64,000 bases of DNA from Candidatus Thiodiazotropha sp. CDECU1 (GTDB taxonomy: Bacteria > Pseudomonadota > Gammaproteobacteria > Chromatiales > Chromatiaceae), in contig NZ_OY734020.1 in the NCBI RefSeq assembly GCF_963455295.1, positions 2,914,001 through 2,978,000 on the forward strand. Direction: 5' to 3'. Below the pieces are notes generated by a model. The model had not been told where the DNA came from. It made no database searches and was given only the letters and a program-made list of their open reading frames with translations. This document shows, piece after piece, positions 17,518 to 27,470 of the stretch. The position numbers were made by a program, and so were the translations under genes. Every line of letters starts with the position of its first letter. Within the stretch, counting starts at the first letter, position 1.

Positions 17518-18336
17518 ATGCTCGACAAGACACCGCTCAGCGGTTCACAAATAGCCGATGTGCAGAACAGTGCCGATACACGCCAAATAGCCATAAACAA
17601 GGTGGGTATCAAAGACATTCGCCACCCCATGCGAATCAGGGACCGCAGCGAGGGCGAGCAGCACACGATTGCCAACTTCAATATGTACGTCAATCTCCCG
17701 CATAACTTCAAGGGCACCCACATGTCCAGGTTCGTGGAGATCCTGAACAGCCATGAGACTGAGGTTACGGTGGGATCATTCAAGGATATGCTGGCGGAGA
17801 TGACTGATCGACTGGAGGCGGAGTCGGGCCATATCGAGATGAATTTCCCCTTCTTCATCAATAAGACGGCACCGGTTTCAGGTGTAAAGAGCCTGCTTGA
17901 CTACGATGTAACCCTGATTGGCGAGATCCATGGGGGTACACCCATCATTGACATCAAGGTCGTGGTTCCGGTAACCAGCCTCTGCCCCTGTTCGAAGAAG
18001 ATCTCCGACCGCGGCGCGCACAATCAACGCTCCCATGTCACTGTGCAGGCACGCACCGTCGGCTTTATCTGGATCGAAGAGATTATTGACATGGTGGAGA
18101 AACAGGCCTCCTGTGAACTCTTCGGCCTGCTGAAAAGACCGGATGAAAAGTTCGTCACCGAACACGCCTATGACAATCCGAAATTCGTCGAGGACATGGT
18201 GCGGGACATTGCCGTGCAATTGAATCGTGAAGATCGTATCAGCGCCTATGTGGTGGAGTCGGAGAATTTCGAATCCATCCACAACCACTCGGCCTATGCC
18301 TTGATCGAAAGGGACAAGACGACCGATCCCGTGTAA
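17518..18336 (+). CDS. folE2: GTP cyclohydrolase I type IB
   Basis: 272 aa. It converts GTP to dihydroneopterin triphosphate for folate and modified-base synthesis. FolE2 belongs to the tunnelling fold family and can use metals other than zinc. The motif [20 protein letters not shown] with the active-site cysteine region and HNQRSHVTV identifies the type IB family. SLGV-type FolE (type IA) residues are absent. The ATG follows GGCAGGAATAAATAAC. It is monocistronic by position, with a palindromic repeat downstream. Confidence 0.95.
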   Translation: MLDKTPLSGSQIADVQNSADTRQIAINKVGIKDIRHPMRIRDRSEGEQHTIANFNMYVNLPHNFKGTHMSRFVEILNSHETEVTVGSFKDMLAEMTDRLEAESGHIEMNFPFFINKTAPVSGVKSLLDYDVTLIGEIHGGTPIIDIKVVVPVTSLCPCSKKISDRGAHNQRSHVTVQARTVGFIWIEEIIDMVEKQASCELFGLLKRPDEKFVTEHAYDNPKFVEDMVRDIAVQLNREDRISAYVVESENFESIHNHSAYALIERDKTTDPV

Positions 18337-18361
18337 TCCCGATCGGCCGCCCTTCACTCGT

Positions 18362-18384
18362 GTAGGGTGCGGCTCGCCGCACCC
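18362..18384. repeat. REP-like palindrome GTAGGGTGCGGC-TC-GCCGCACCC
   Basis: A 10-bp perfect GC-rich stem (GGGTGCGGC core with its complement) and a 2-nt centre lie between the convergent folE2 and protease genes. It matches the two palindromes at 46988-47048, so it belongs to a dispersed intergenic family. No T-tract follows, so it is not a classic terminator. Confidence 0.7.
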
Positions 18385-18412
18385 ACCGCACAGCGTCAAG
18401 CATAGCTGTAAG

Positions 18413-19060
18413 TCAGAAACGTTTTTCCAGCAGCAGCACTGCCCCCTGGTCCTCCATTTTGACCCGGTTGAGAAAGCTCATCCCCAACAGCACGCGGGCA
18501 GGACCGTTGGTATCGATCACGAACCCTCTCACATTATTCAGGGTGATCTCCCCTACCTGCACTCTGTCGAGAGTGACATCATATGCATTTGCAGTACCAC
18601 TCGCTGTATTCACGATGATACGCTTGCCATCCAGCTTGTAGGATATACCCAGACGCTTGGCCTGATTGGCATGCATGGCGACAGCTGTAGCGCCGGTGTC
18701 GACCATAAAATTGACCGTCCTGCCATTGATCGTGCCCACCGTGGTATAGGCCCCGGCCTGGTTTCGCCATACCTTGGCGGTCACCAGATCAGGTTTGGAA
18801 AAGCGGGTGGTGATATGCCCGCCAAGGGGATAGGTTCTACGCTCTCCTTCCACCTCAATCACCGCCTCCTTGCTGTTTGAAGAGATCAGCCGTACCCCCT
18901 CAGGGGATGGTTTGTCGAGTTTCAGCAGCCTTCTGACACCGTCAATGGTTACCATTGCCTTGTCAGTGAACAACGCCTCCACCACGATCTGATCGACAGC
19001 AAAGACCTGGGCAGGATAGATTGCAGCCAAAAGCAGTAACATGAAACAGCCTTTTCTCAT
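18413..19060 (-). CDS. retropepsin-like aspartic protease, clan AA (TIGR02281 type)
   Basis: 215 aa from the ATG at 19060, which overlaps the pgpA stop as ATGA and has AGGA eight bases upstream. The in-frame ATG at 19069 sits too close to that ribosome site. A signal peptide (MRKGCFMLLLLAAIYPAQVFA) leads to a periplasmic protein. The single catalytic motif is NFMVDTGATAVAMH, with a C-terminal RVLLGMSFLNRVKM flap/hydrophobic-glycine element, so it should act as a homodimer. Substrates of this bacterial family are largely unknown. It follows pgpA in the same transcription unit. Confidence 0.85.
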   Translation of the reverse strand: MRKGCFMLLLLAAIYPAQVFAVDQIVVEALFTDKAMVTIDGVRRLLKLDKPSPEGVRLISSNSKEAVIEVEGERRTYPLGGHITTRFSKPDLVTAKVWRNQAGAYTTVGTINGRTVNFMVDTGATAVAMHANQAKRLGISYKLDGKRIIVNTASGTANAYDVTLDRVQVGEITLNNVRGFVIDTNGPARVLLGMSFLNRVKMEDQGAVLLLEKRF

Positions 19061-19542
19061 GAGAACCATCCTGTCAGGTTGAGTAGCAAGATAGTGCCTG
19101 CGGTAAAGAGTCCTGCCACAACATCGTCCAGCATGATACCCAATCCGCCTTTCACTCTCCGGTCAATCCAGAGAATAGGCCAGGGTTTAAGGATATCAAA
19201 CCCTCGAAACAGCAAAAACCCAATCGCAATCCATGCCCAGCCAGCCGGAGCGATTGCCATCGCAACCAGGTAGCCGACGATCTCATCCCATACGATGCCG
19301 CTATGATCATGTACACCCAGATCGTCAGAAGTTCGCTGACAGATCCACACACCGGCGACGAATGCCAGCAGAACAAGGAGTGAGTAGAGTAGCAATGAGA
19401 GGGGCTGGAGTAACAGATAGAGTGGTATCCCGACCAGGGTACCGTAGGTGCCAGGCGCCTTGGGCAGCAGACCGCTGCCAAATCCGAACGCAAGCAGATG
19501 GACCGGCTTGCGCATGTCAGGCATCACTTCTTCTTCATGCAT
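19057..19542 (-). CDS. pgpA: phosphatidylglycerophosphatase A
   Basis: 161 aa. This integral membrane enzyme dephosphorylates phosphatidylglycerophosphate to phosphatidylglycerol. Recognisable motifs are FGSGLLPKAPGTYGTLVGIP near the N-terminus, HDHSGIVWDEIVGYLVAM in the middle and LDDVVAGLFTAG near the end, with four hydrophobic segments. In-frame ATGs at 19524 and 19515 could also be the start. It follows thiL by 39 bp, the common thiL-pgpA pair. Confidence 0.94.
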   Translation of the reverse strand: MHEEEVMPDMRKPVHLLAFGFGSGLLPKAPGTYGTLVGIPLYLLLQPLSLLLYSLLVLLAFVAGVWICQRTSDDLGVHDHSGIVWDEIVGYLVAMAIAPAGWAWIAIGFLLFRGFDILKPWPILWIDRRVKGGLGIMLDDVVAGLFTAGTILLLNLTGWFS

Positions 19543-19581
19543 GGATAAGATCCATCCCTGGTGCCAGCGTCTGAAACATAC

Positions 19582-20574
19582 TCAGGTTTCTCCGCCCCGG
19601 CTCGAGAAATGCTCGTAACCCGTACGCTCAGTCGTCCATAAAGATCCATCCTCTTGGAGACAGCGCAATCCCCGCTGCGCCTCAATGATACCAATGGGTG
19701 TCATATTGACACCGCTTCGCCGCGAGATCGCGGCCACCTGGTCGCGATGTTCCGCTGGCAGGGTGAAACAGAGCTCATAGTCGTCACCACCCGCTATTAT
19801 GATCTCCCACTCTTCTCCCCCCTGGAGATTGGCGGCAACCGGAGACGACAAGGGGATCTTATCGAGTTCCAGGCTGGCACCTACCCCACTCGATTGCAGA
19901 ATATGCCCCAGATCCGCCAGCAGGCCATCAGAGATATCGATTGCACTGCTGGCAAGCCCACGCAGGGCCAGACCTGCCTCGACCCTTGGAGTCGGCCTTT
20001 CGAGGCGCTCTATAAGCGGCAGCAGATCACTCCGGTCAGCCCATGCATGCTTACAATCCAGGGCCATTGCAGCATCACCAAGGGTACCTGTCACATAGAT
20101 TTCATCTCCCACTCGCGCACCGCCACGGGTCAGGCCCTTACCCATGGGTAACAGACCATGCACTTGGACTGTGATGCTCAATGGTCCGGAAGTGGTGTCC
20201 CCCCCCACCAGTTGCAGCTCATACTGCCCTGCCAGCTCGGCGAATCCCCGGCAGAACTCCCTGAGCCAAAAGTCATCCACCTCGGGGAGTGTCAGCGCCA
20301 GGGTGGACCAGGCTGGTTCAGCACCCATGGCAGCCAAATCACTGAGATTGACCGCCAGGGCCTTATAGCCAAGATTCACCGGCGAGATATCGGGAAAAAA
20401 GTGCACACCGGCGATCAGGGTATCCACACTCACCGCCAGATCCATCCCCTGAGGCACCCGCAGCAGTGCAGCATCATCACCCACACCCAACACCACATCA
20501 CCGCGTTGCGATGTCATGTCGGCAAAATAGTCATTGATAAGGTCGAATTCAGCGATAGGGTGACGCTTGCTCAT
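19582..20574 (-). CDS. thiL: thiamine-monophosphate kinase
   Basis: 330 aa. It phosphorylates thiamine monophosphate to thiamine diphosphate with ATP. The AIR-synthase-like fold is shown by GVGDDAALL and VSVDTLIAGVHFFPD near the N-terminus, NLSDLAAMGAEPAWSTLAL, VGGDTTSGPLSITV and IDISDGLLADLGHIL. The acidic residues that bind magnesium are all present. It starts 154 bp after nusB ends, so it may have its own promoter, and it leads into pgpA. Confidence 0.95.
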   Translation of the reverse strand: MSKRHPIAEFDLINDYFADMTSQRGDVVLGVGDDAALLRVPQGMDLAVSVDTLIAGVHFFPDISPVNLGYKALAVNLSDLAAMGAEPAWSTLALTLPEVDDFWLREFCRGFAELAGQYELQLVGGDTTSGPLSITVQVHGLLPMGKGLTRGGARVGDEIYVTGTLGDAAMALDCKHAWADRSDLLPLIERLERPTPRVEAGLALRGLASSAIDISDGLLADLGHILQSSGVGASLELDKIPLSSPVAANLQGGEEWEIIIAGGDDYELCFTLPAEHRDQVAAISRRSGVNMTPIGIIEAQRGLRCLQEDGSLWTTERTGYEHFSSRGGET

Positions 20575-20728
20575 TAGGGTGGCTGTTATCTCCAGTAAAC
20601 TGCCAGTGTAACTTTCAAGCGATTGAAGAAAAAGAGGGTGCTTTGCTACACCAGTACCAAGCTCAAAGAAGATGGGAAGTGGTAGTGACCAGGGACTGTA
20701 CTAGTTAAGGAATAGCTGACTGAAGGCC

Positions 20729-21160
20729 CTAGCTTCGACCCACTTTCACTTCCACAGTACGTACCTTCTTTGCCACCTGATCGAGTACACCATTGACAAA
20801 TTTATGACCCTGTTCCGCACCAAACACCTTGGCCAGTTCCACCGCCTCGTTGATCACCACGCGATAGGGGATCTCCGGCTTGTGGCTTAATTCGTAGACA
20901 CCCAGACGCAGAATGGCACGCTCTACCGGGTCCACACTCTCGATGGCCCGGTCCAGGGAGGGTTTGAGCAGTTCATCCAGTTCCACCAGATGGCTTGGCA
21001 CACCCTTCATCAGATCCTGAAAGTAGGGAATTTCGAAACTCTTGAGATCCTGTTCCTCGAGAAACTGATTGATGATATCAGCCACATCCTGTCCGGCTAT
21101 CTGCCATTGATAGATCGCCTGAACAGCATGTTTGCGCGCTTGGCTGCGTTTTTCACTCAT
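20729..21160 (-). CDS. nusB: transcription antitermination protein NusB
   Basis: 143 aa from the ATG at 21160, which overlaps the ribH stop as TGATG. A TTG one codon upstream is not needed. NusB binds boxA RNA with NusE (S10) to promote antitermination of rRNA operons. Motifs RKHAVQAIYQWQ near the N-terminus, SVDPVERAILRLGVYEL in the middle and EAVELAKVFGAEQGHKFVNG (20-residue segment) near the end are typical. It is in the classic ribH-nusB order. Confidence 0.95.
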   Translation of the reverse strand: MSEKRSQARKHAVQAIYQWQIAGQDVADIINQFLEEQDLKSFEIPYFQDLMKGVPSHLVELDELLKPSLDRAIESVDPVERAILRLGVYELSHKPEIPYRVVINEAVELAKVFGAEQGHKFVNGVLDQVAKKVRTVEVKVGRS

Positions 21161-21630
21161 CAACCGATCTGGCGTAACAGGTTAACCATTTCAATCGCAG
21201 ACAGGGTTGCTTCTGCGCCTTTGTTTCCAGCCTTGGTCCCGGCACGCTCAATGGCTTGTTCAATGGTATCCACGGTGAGAACGCCAAACGCGATCGGGAC
21301 ACCATGTTTCAAAGTCACCTGTGCCATGCCTTTCACGCATTCGCCGGCAACATATTCAAAATGAGGTGTGCCCCCACGTATCACGGCACCCAGCGCGATG
21401 ATAGCATCGTATTCACCCTTCGCCGCCAGCTTCTCCAACGCCAGCGGCATCTCAAAAGCACCCGGCACCCGCACCAGGGTAATGTCGTCTTCATTGGCAC
21501 CATGTCGCTTCAGGGTATCCACGGCCCCATCCAGCAGACTCTCAACAATGAAGCTGTTAAAGCGCGCAACCACCAGACAGAAGCGTGCATCTTTGACAGT
21601 CATTGCCCCTTCGATTGTCTTTATACTCAT
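21160..21630 (-). CDS. ribH: 6,7-dimethyl-8-ribityllumazine synthase
   Basis: 156 aa. It condenses the RibA-derived pyrimidine with the RibB-derived butanone phosphate and assembles as a 60-mer or pentamers. Motifs [48 protein letters not shown] with the catalytic histidine, and [20 protein letters not shown] are complete. It lies 107 bp after ribBA and is coupled to nusB. No FMN riboswitch is visible in the gap upstream. Confidence 0.96.
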   Translation of the reverse strand: MSIKTIEGAMTVKDARFCLVVARFNSFIVESLLDGAVDTLKRHGANEDDITLVRVPGAFEMPLALEKLAAKGEYDAIIALGAVIRGGTPHFEYVAGECVKGMAQVTLKHGVPIAFGVLTVDTIEQAIERAGTKAGNKGAEATLSAIEMVNLLRQIG

Positions 21631-21737
21631 CTATTACTACCCTGAAATTTAAACAACTGATACTTACTCTTCACACCTAACTATAGTCAGTGTCCGTTCA
21701 ATACACCGCATATTCTTAAGCACTTGACCTTACCGGC

Positions 21738-22853
21738 TCACTTTCCCGCCACATACTCGGTAACTTCCATATCGAATCCGGACAGGGCATGAATACTCTT
21801 GGGTGCACTCAATACCCGCATCTTTCTTACCCCGAGATCGAATAGAATCTGCGCCCCCACACCATAGGTTCGCAGCTCCTTGCTATTGTCGTTCTTGACA
21901 AACTTTTTCTGTGAATCATCCACAGCTTGCATGTCAATCATCCTCTGTACGATCTCCCGAGCCGTATCGTGATTTCTCAGTACCACGATGACACCCTCAT
22001 CCTCCTTGCCGATCATACTCATGGCACTGCGCAACGGCCATCCACATTCACCGATTTTTGCTTCAAACAGATCACATAGGCTGTTCTGCATATGCACCCT
22101 TACCAGAGTGGGTCGATCTGCTGAGGGATGACCCTTGACCACCGCCAGATGGAGTTCGTTGTCCACCACATCCTGGTAGGCAACCAGGCGGAAATCACCA
22201 TACTGAGTAGGGAAGTTGCATTCACTCACCCGCTCGATGGTGGTCTCATTCTTCACTCTATAGTGGATCAGATCGGCAATGGTGCCGATCTTCAAGTCGA
22301 AGTCCTCGGCAAATTTTTCCAGGTCTGCCCGACGCGCCATGGTGCCGTCTTCGTTGAGGATCTCAACAATCACCGCCGCCGGCGATTGGCCCGCAAGACG
22401 CGCCAGATCGCATCCAGCTTCGGTATGCCCGGCACGCACCAACACACCACCGGGCTGAGCCATCAATGGAAAGATATGTCCTGGCTGGACCAGATCCTGG
22501 GGCTTGGCGTCGGGGGCCACGGCAGCGAGTATGGTAGTGGATCGATCGGCCGCTGAGATACCTGTGGTCACGCCATCTGCCGCTTCGATTGAGACGGTAA
22601 AGTTGGTTGCCGAAAGCTCATCATCCGTGGTGACCATCAATGGCAGTCGCAGTTGGCTGCAATGCTCTTTGGTCAATGTCAGGCAGATCAGACCGCGCCC
22701 ATAACGGGCCATGAAGTTGATGGCTTCGGGTGTTACACACTCCGCCGCCATGACCAGGTCACCTTCATTTTCACGATCCTCATCGTCCATGATAATGACC
22801 ATCTTACCCTGCCTAAGGTCGTCAAGGATCTCTTGTGTGGTGTTAAGCGCCAT
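21738..22853 (-). CDS. ribBA: 3,4-dihydroxy-2-butanone-4-phosphate synthase with degenerate GTP cyclohydrolase II domain
   Basis: 371 aa. The N-terminal RibB domain (about residues 1-200) is intact: [17 protein letters not shown], the [20 protein letters not shown] catalytic segment (20 residues) and GCDLARLAG. The C-terminal RibA-like domain (about 205-371) lacks the zinc-binding C-x2-G-D-x-F-x8-C-x-C motif of active cyclohydrolases. The equivalent stretch reads [20 protein letters not shown]. It is therefore probably a RibB enzyme with an inactive partner domain (a RibBX-type architecture), and a separate ribA should exist elsewhere. Confidence 0.93.
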   Translation of the reverse strand: MALNTTQEILDDLRQGKMVIIMDDEDRENEGDLVMAAECVTPEAINFMARYGRGLICLTLTKEHCSQLRLPLMVTTDDELSATNFTVSIEAADGVTTGISAADRSTTILAAVAPDAKPQDLVQPGHIFPLMAQPGGVLVRAGHTEAGCDLARLAGQSPAAVIVEILNEDGTMARRADLEKFAEDFDLKIGTIADLIHYRVKNETTIERVSECNFPTQYGDFRLVAYQDVVDNELHLAVVKGHPSADRPTLVRVHMQNSLCDLFEAKIGECGWPLRSAMSMIGKEDEGVIVVLRNHDTAREIVQRMIDMQAVDDSQKKFVKNDNSKELRTYGVGAQILFDLGVRKMRVLSAPKSIHALSGFDMEVTEYVAGK

Positions 22854-23058
22854 GTACTACCCATGAATTTTGTTCAAAGTTAACCACTTATTCTAACAGA
22901 GCAATATGTTCAGGGCATCCGAAATTCACCTGCCGATGCCACGCCTGTCCAGCGTGATGCATTTGTGAAGATTTCGTGATCTGAAAGGGAGGTTGGCGGT
23001 TCAGACTCTCATACACAGTAACAATCACCAACCGTAATACCCAAGTGAGGAGATGATC

Positions 23059-23778
23059 ATGAAAAAGAGCCTGACCGTATTGGCAGCATCTGTGAGTTTA
23101 CTTTTCTCGGCAAACAGTTTGGCGAGTGACCGTGAAATAAGTGTGGAGATCACCAATCTGACCAACGCCATATATTTTACCCCCCTGCTGGTGGCCACCC
23201 ACAATCGCCATACCGACCTGTTCGAGGTTGGCACAGCGGCATCGGCCAACCTGCAAGCGATGGCCGAGGGCGGCAACATCGATGGCCTGATCGCTGATGT
23301 CGAAGCCTCAGGTGGCGAATACGTTGCCAACCCGGCCTCCGGCCTGCTGGCGCCGGGCGCCACCGCTGAGGCAGTCATCGAAAGACCCAGAAAAAGAAAC
23401 CGATTTCTCTCGGTGGTGGGAATGTTGCTTCCCACCAATGATGGGTTTGTCGGCCTCGACAGTTTGAGGGTTCCCAAGAAGAAGGGGACATACACCTACT
23501 ATCTGCACGGTTATGATGCCGGCACCGAGGCGAATGATGAAATCATCACCGGTGGTGGTGCCCCTGGCGCACCAGGGATTCCAGCCGACCCAGGTGGTAA
23601 TGCCGGTAGTGGCGGTAGTCCCACAGTGGCAGCGGATCACAATCCGGCCGTGCATATCCATCGGGGCGTAACGGGAGATAGTGACCCAACGGGTGGTGAC
23701 AGCGACCTGGACGCCAGGGTACATACCTGGCAGGGGCCTGTGGCGCGTTTGGTAATCCGTGTCAACGAAGACGATTAG
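23059..23778 (+). CDS. secreted spondin-domain protein
   Basis: 239 aa. The start is set by GAGGAG at 23047-23052, six bases before ATG 23059. The ATG at 23053 touches the ribosome site. A signal peptide (MKKSLTVLAASVSLLFSANSLA-SD) exports it. Residues about 25-150 match the spondin_N pattern: SVEITNLTNAIYFTPLLVATH, then FEVGTAASANLQAMAEGG and FLSVVGMLLPTNDGFVGLDS (20 residues). A Gly/Pro-rich linker (GGGAPGAPGIPADPGGN) interrupts the domain before HNPAVHIHRGVTG and HTWQGPVARLVI. It lies on the opposite strand between ribBA and ribE. Role unknown; adhesion or extracellular matrix is possible. Confidence 0.87.
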   Translation: MKKSLTVLAASVSLLFSANSLASDREISVEITNLTNAIYFTPLLVATHNRHTDLFEVGTAASANLQAMAEGGNIDGLIADVEASGGEYVANPASGLLAPGATAEAVIERPRKRNRFLSVVGMLLPTNDGFVGLDSLRVPKKKGTYTYYLHGYDAGTEANDEIITGGGAPGAPGIPADPGGNAGSGGSPTVAADHNPAVHIHRGVTGDSDPTGGDSDLDARVHTWQGPVARLVIRVNEDD

Positions 23779-23790
23779 ATTATAGATTGG

Positions 23791-24456
23791 CTAAGGATTC
23801 CGTATAAAACCGTGCTCTTTCAACAGTGTCTCGGTCACCCCCGAGGCACTGTTTTTCGTTTCCAGCTCGCCCAACATCAAGCGTTCCAGATAGCGGGCGA
23901 CCAGATCGACCTCCAGATTGACTTCGCTGCCGACCCGGTAGTTTTCCATGATGGTCTGCTGCAGGGTGTGGGGGACGATATTCAAATCGAAACAAGCCCC
24001 ATCCACCCCGTTCACCGTGAGACTCACACCATCCACACAGATCGATCCCTTAGGTGCGATATAGCGTGCCAAAGCAGCCGGCGCCTCGATCCTGAAACGT
24101 ATCGATCGGGCATCATCCCGCCGTTCCGCCACCCGGCCCACCCCATCCACATGCCCGCTGACCAAGTGCCCTCCCAGGGGCGTACTCAGGGTCAACGCCT
24201 TCTCCAGGTTCACCGGGCTGCCCGGTCGCAGTTTCTCTAGGGTGGTGAGAGAGAGGGTCTCCCGCGAAACATCTGCACTAAAGCCCTCCCCTGACAAGTC
24301 GATCACTGTCAGGCAGATGCCGTTGGTGGCAATGCTGTCGCCCAATACCACGTTGCTCATATCGAGCTGACCAGCCCCGATCGTCAAGCGCAGATCACCC
24401 TGTCTTGGCTCTATGCCAGCGATCGATCCGACTGCCTGGATAATACCGGTAAACAT
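23791..24456 (-). CDS. ribE: riboflavin synthase alpha chain
   Basis: 221 aa. It dismutates two lumazines to riboflavin. The start MFTGIIQAVGSIAG is diagnostic. Two lumazine-binding repeats follow: LGDSIATNGICLTV with VSRETLSLTTL, and APKGSICVDGVSLTVNGV with IVPHTLQQTIM. It starts 2 bp after ribD ends, so the two are co-transcribed. Separation from ribBA by the spondin gene splits the usual operon. Confidence 0.96.
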   Translation of the reverse strand: MFTGIIQAVGSIAGIEPRQGDLRLTIGAGQLDMSNVVLGDSIATNGICLTVIDLSGEGFSADVSRETLSLTTLEKLRPGSPVNLEKALTLSTPLGGHLVSGHVDGVGRVAERRDDARSIRFRIEAPAALARYIAPKGSICVDGVSLTVNGVDGACFDLNIVPHTLQQTIMENYRVGSEVNLEVDLVARYLERLMLGELETKNSASGVTETLLKEHGFIRNP

Positions 24457-24458
24457 GA

Positions 24459-25586
24459 TCAGTCCCCTGGTCCACTAAGTTTTGCGGTTATCCGGATATC
24501 CGGACCGATCTGGCGTAAATCTGTAACCCGCAGTGGGATTCGATCGGCCATTCGGGATATATCCGGAAGCAGGAACAGACCGCGCCCCTTGCTTCCCATC
24601 AGGTGCGGCGCCTGATAGACAATCAGCTCGTCCACCAAGCCCTGTTCCAGCATCGCACCAGCCAGGGTCGCCCCTGACTCCAATAGCACCTCATTGATCT
24701 CCTGTTCCCCCAGATAACGCACTACCTGCTGCAGATCAAGCCGCTGCTCGTCACCCGGCAGCCTTACAATTTGCGCGCCTGCGCTCTCCAATGCAGCACC
24801 GTGAAGGGGTTGTTCGCCACTACAGATAATCAGCGTTGGGCCTGGCAGGCCTAACATCTTAGCGTCCACCGGGGTGGCGAGTTCAGGGTCCAATACCACC
24901 CGCACCGGATGTGGAACCGGGACATCTTGATCAAGACCCAGTTCCCTCCCGGACAGGCGGACATTCATGCCGGGGTCATCGGCCAACAAGGTACCGACAC
25001 CGGTGAGTATGGCCGCGCTCTGGGCACGTAACCTTTGCACATCCGCCCGGGCAGCAGGCGAGGTTATCCACTGACTCTCGCCATCGGCCATGGCGGTACG
25101 GCCATCCAGACTCATCGCCATTTTGCATCGGATAAGGGGGAGTCCACGGGTCATGCGCTTGATAAAACCGGGATTCAGTGCTTCCGCCTGGGATCGCATT
25201 ACCCCTTCAGTGACCTGAATACCGGCTTGACGTAACAGCTCCATGCCGCGCCCAGCCACCAGGGGATTGGGATCAGGCATCGCCACTACGACCCGTTTTA
25301 CACCTGATTCGATAAGGGCATCGGTGCATGGCGGTGTCCTGCCTTGATGGCAGCAAGGCTCCAGGGTCACATAGAGTGTCGCCCCTCTGGCAGCTACACC
25401 TGCGTCGGCCAAGGCATTTCGCTCCGCATGGGGTTCCCCGGCACGTCGGTGAAAACCCTCCGCAATGACCTCGCCATCCTTGACGATCAGGCAGCCGACA
25501 CGGGGATTGGGGTGGGTGCTATACCAACCGCGTTTGGCAAGCTGAATCGCCCGCGCCATGTAACCCTGGTCGAGGGCGCTGTTCAA
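24459..25586 (-). CDS. ribD: bifunctional riboflavin biosynthesis protein RibD (deaminase/reductase)
   Basis: 375 aa. The N-terminal deaminase has HAERNALAD and [11 protein letters not shown], the zinc-binding H-A-E and C-x8-C pattern. The C-terminal DHFR-like reductase starts near residue 150 with [20 protein letters not shown] (20 residues). The start is TTG at 25586, overlapping the nrdR stop by four bases, with GAGG ten bases upstream. The resulting leader [13 protein letters not shown] aligns with other RibD proteins better than the internal ATG at 25559. Confidence 0.95.
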   Translation of the reverse strand: MNSALDQGYMARAIQLAKRGWYSTHPNPRVGCLIVKDGEVIAEGFHRRAGEPHAERNALADAGVAARGATLYVTLEPCCHQGRTPPCTDALIESGVKRVVVAMPDPNPLVAGRGMELLRQAGIQVTEGVMRSQAEALNPGFIKRMTRGLPLIRCKMAMSLDGRTAMADGESQWITSPAARADVQRLRAQSAAILTGVGTLLADDPGMNVRLSGRELGLDQDVPVPHPVRVVLDPELATPVDAKMLGLPGPTLIICSGEQPLHGAALESAGAQIVRLPGDEQRLDLQQVVRYLGEQEINEVLLESGATLAGAMLEQGLVDELIVYQAPHLMGSKGRGLFLLPDISRMADRIPLRVTDLRQIGPDIRITAKLSGPGD

Positions 25587-26095
25587 CGCTTTTTTTCCTC
25601 TTCACGCAACAGATCAAGTTGTCGCCGAAGCTCTTCCGGGCTGGGTTGTTGTTCCAATCTCTCGATCTCTTCGCGAAAGGCATTCACATCCTCAAACTTA
25701 CGATAGACGGATGCAAACCTGACATAGGCGACCTGGTCCAACCGCTTCAACTCATCCATCACCAGTTCACCGATCGCCAGCGACGCCACCTCCCGCTCAC
25801 CGCCAGCCATCAATTTACGCGTGATGTGATTGATTGCAGCGTCCATCTGCTCGGCACTCACTGGCCTTTTTTCCAGGGCGCGAGTCATTCCTGCACGCAG
25901 CTTTCGACCATCGAAATGGACCCGGCTGCCGTCCTGTTTCACCACCCAGGGCAGATTGAGTTCGGCTGTCTCATAGGTAGTGAAACGTTCCTTGCAGACC
26001 GTACACTCGCGACGCCGGCGGATCTGATCGCCCTCTCCCGCGAATCGGGAGTCGATAACTTTTGTATCCTGGGCCCCGCAGAATGGACAACGCAT
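25583..26095 (-). CDS. nrdR: transcriptional repressor NrdR
   Basis: 170 aa. This ATP-cone regulator represses ribonucleotide reductase genes by binding NrdR boxes in response to dATP/ATP. The zinc ribbon is [17 protein letters not shown] with [16 protein letters not shown], and the ATP-cone follows ([16 protein letters not shown]). It sits between glyA and ribD, the standard gammaproteobacterial position. A slightly longer tail ([20 protein letters not shown]) is present. No reductase gene is in the window. Confidence 0.96.
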   Translation of the reverse strand: MRCPFCGAQDTKVIDSRFAGEGDQIRRRRECTVCKERFTTYETAELNLPWVVKQDGSRVHFDGRKLRAGMTRALEKRPVSAEQMDAAINHITRKLMAGGEREVASLAIGELVMDELKRLDQVAYVRFASVYRKFEDVNAFREEIERLEQQPSPEELRRQLDLLREEEKKR

Positions 26096-26105
26096 TTTTT
26101 AAAAA

Positions 26106-27362
26106 TTAACCGCTGTAGACGGGATATTTGGCGCAGATTTCCAGCACCTTTGTCTTAATCGAGTCAATGACCGTCTGGTCGCCCCGGCTATCGATGACAT
26201 CACACATCCAACCCGCCAGCTCCACGCACTCCTTCTCACCGAAGCCACGGGTTGTAACCGCTGGGGTCCCGACCCTGATCCCGGAGGTGACGAATGGCGA
26301 TTGAGGATCATTGGGTACGGCATTTTTATTCACCGTGATGTTCGCCGCGCCAAGCCAGGCGTCCACATCCTTGCCGGTCAACCCCGCCTCTATGAAACTG
26401 ACCAGGAAAAGATGGTCATCGGTGCCCTTGGACACCACATCATATCCCCGCTCCATGAAGACCTTGGCCATGGCTCGCGCATTCTCGATAACATCCTGTT
26501 GATAGGCCTTGAATTCAGGCTCCATCGCCTCTTTGAAGGCCACCGCCTTGGCCGCAATGACATGCATTAGCGGGCCGCCTTGGGTGCCTGGAAAGACCAA
26601 TGAATTCAGCTTCTTTTCGATCTCCGGATTGGCCTTGGCCAGGATCAGTCCGCCACGGGGTCCGCGCAGGGTCTTGTGGGTTGTGGTGGTGGTGACATCC
26701 GCAATATGCACTGGACTGGGATAGTGTCCAGTGGCTATCAGACCGGCCACGTGGGCCATATCCACAAACAGATAGGCACCCACCTCATCTGAGATATCGC
26801 GAAAACGTTGCCAATCGACCACACGCGAATAGGCAGAGAAACCTGCCACGATCATTTTCGGTTTATGCTCTTTGGCGAGGCGCTCGACCTCATCGTAGTC
26901 GATTTCACCACTATCGGGATTCAATCCATACTGGATCGCATGGTATATCTTTCCGGAGAAGTTGGGCTTGGCGCCATGGGTCAGATGTCCGCCATGGGCC
27001 AGGCTCATACCAAGGATGGTGTCCCCAGGTTCACACAACGCCATATAGACCGCGGCATTGGCCTGGGAGCCGGAATGGGGTTGTACATTGGCGTAGTCAG
27101 CATTGAACAGCGCCTTGGCACGATCGATGGCCAATTGCTCGGCGACATCCACATATTCACAGCCGCCGTAATAGCGCTTGTGGGGATACCCCTCGGCATA
27201 TTTATTGGTCATCACCCCACCCTGGGCCTGCATAACCCTGGGGCTGGTATAGTTTTCCGACGCAATCAGCTCGATATGCTCTTCCTGACGTCGCTCCTCC
27301 GCCTCTATGGCTGCCCAAAGTTCGTCGTCATAACCCTGAATTTGCATGCTTTTTTTGAACAT
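26106..27362 (-). CDS. glyA: serine hydroxymethyltransferase
   Basis: 418 aa from the ATG at 27362, matching the standard 417. Upstream in-frame codons to 27404 are non-homologous, and GGAGAG lies six bases before 27362. It interconverts serine and glycine with tetrahydrofolate and PLP. Motifs: [34 protein letters not shown], and the PLP-lysine segment [18 protein letters not shown]. It lies 10 bp before nrdR on the same strand. Confidence 0.97.
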   Translation of the reverse strand: MFKKSMQIQGYDDELWAAIEAEERRQEEHIELIASENYTSPRVMQAQGGVMTNKYAEGYPHKRYYGGCEYVDVAEQLAIDRAKALFNADYANVQPHSGSQANAAVYMALCEPGDTILGMSLAHGGHLTHGAKPNFSGKIYHAIQYGLNPDSGEIDYDEVERLAKEHKPKMIVAGFSAYSRVVDWQRFRDISDEVGAYLFVDMAHVAGLIATGHYPSPVHIADVTTTTTHKTLRGPRGGLILAKANPEIEKKLNSLVFPGTQGGPLMHVIAAKAVAFKEAMEPEFKAYQQDVIENARAMAKVFMERGYDVVSKGTDDHLFLVSFIEAGLTGKDVDAWLGAANITVNKNAVPNDPQSPFVTSGIRVGTPAVTTRGFGEKECVELAGWMCDVIDSRGDQTVIDSIKTKVLEICAKYPVYSG

Positions 27363-27470
27363 CTCGATCTCTCCGGCCATAGTGGAAGGGCGGAAATATA
27401 GCAAAATATGGCGTCTGAGTCCTGTGCTATTCGATGACCTGACAGTTCAGGCCATCCCTATCGGGCGGTT

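Noticed and set aside
21631-21737. FMN riboswitch before ribH or ribBA
   Set aside because: Neither this gap nor 22854-23050 has the conserved RFN boxes.
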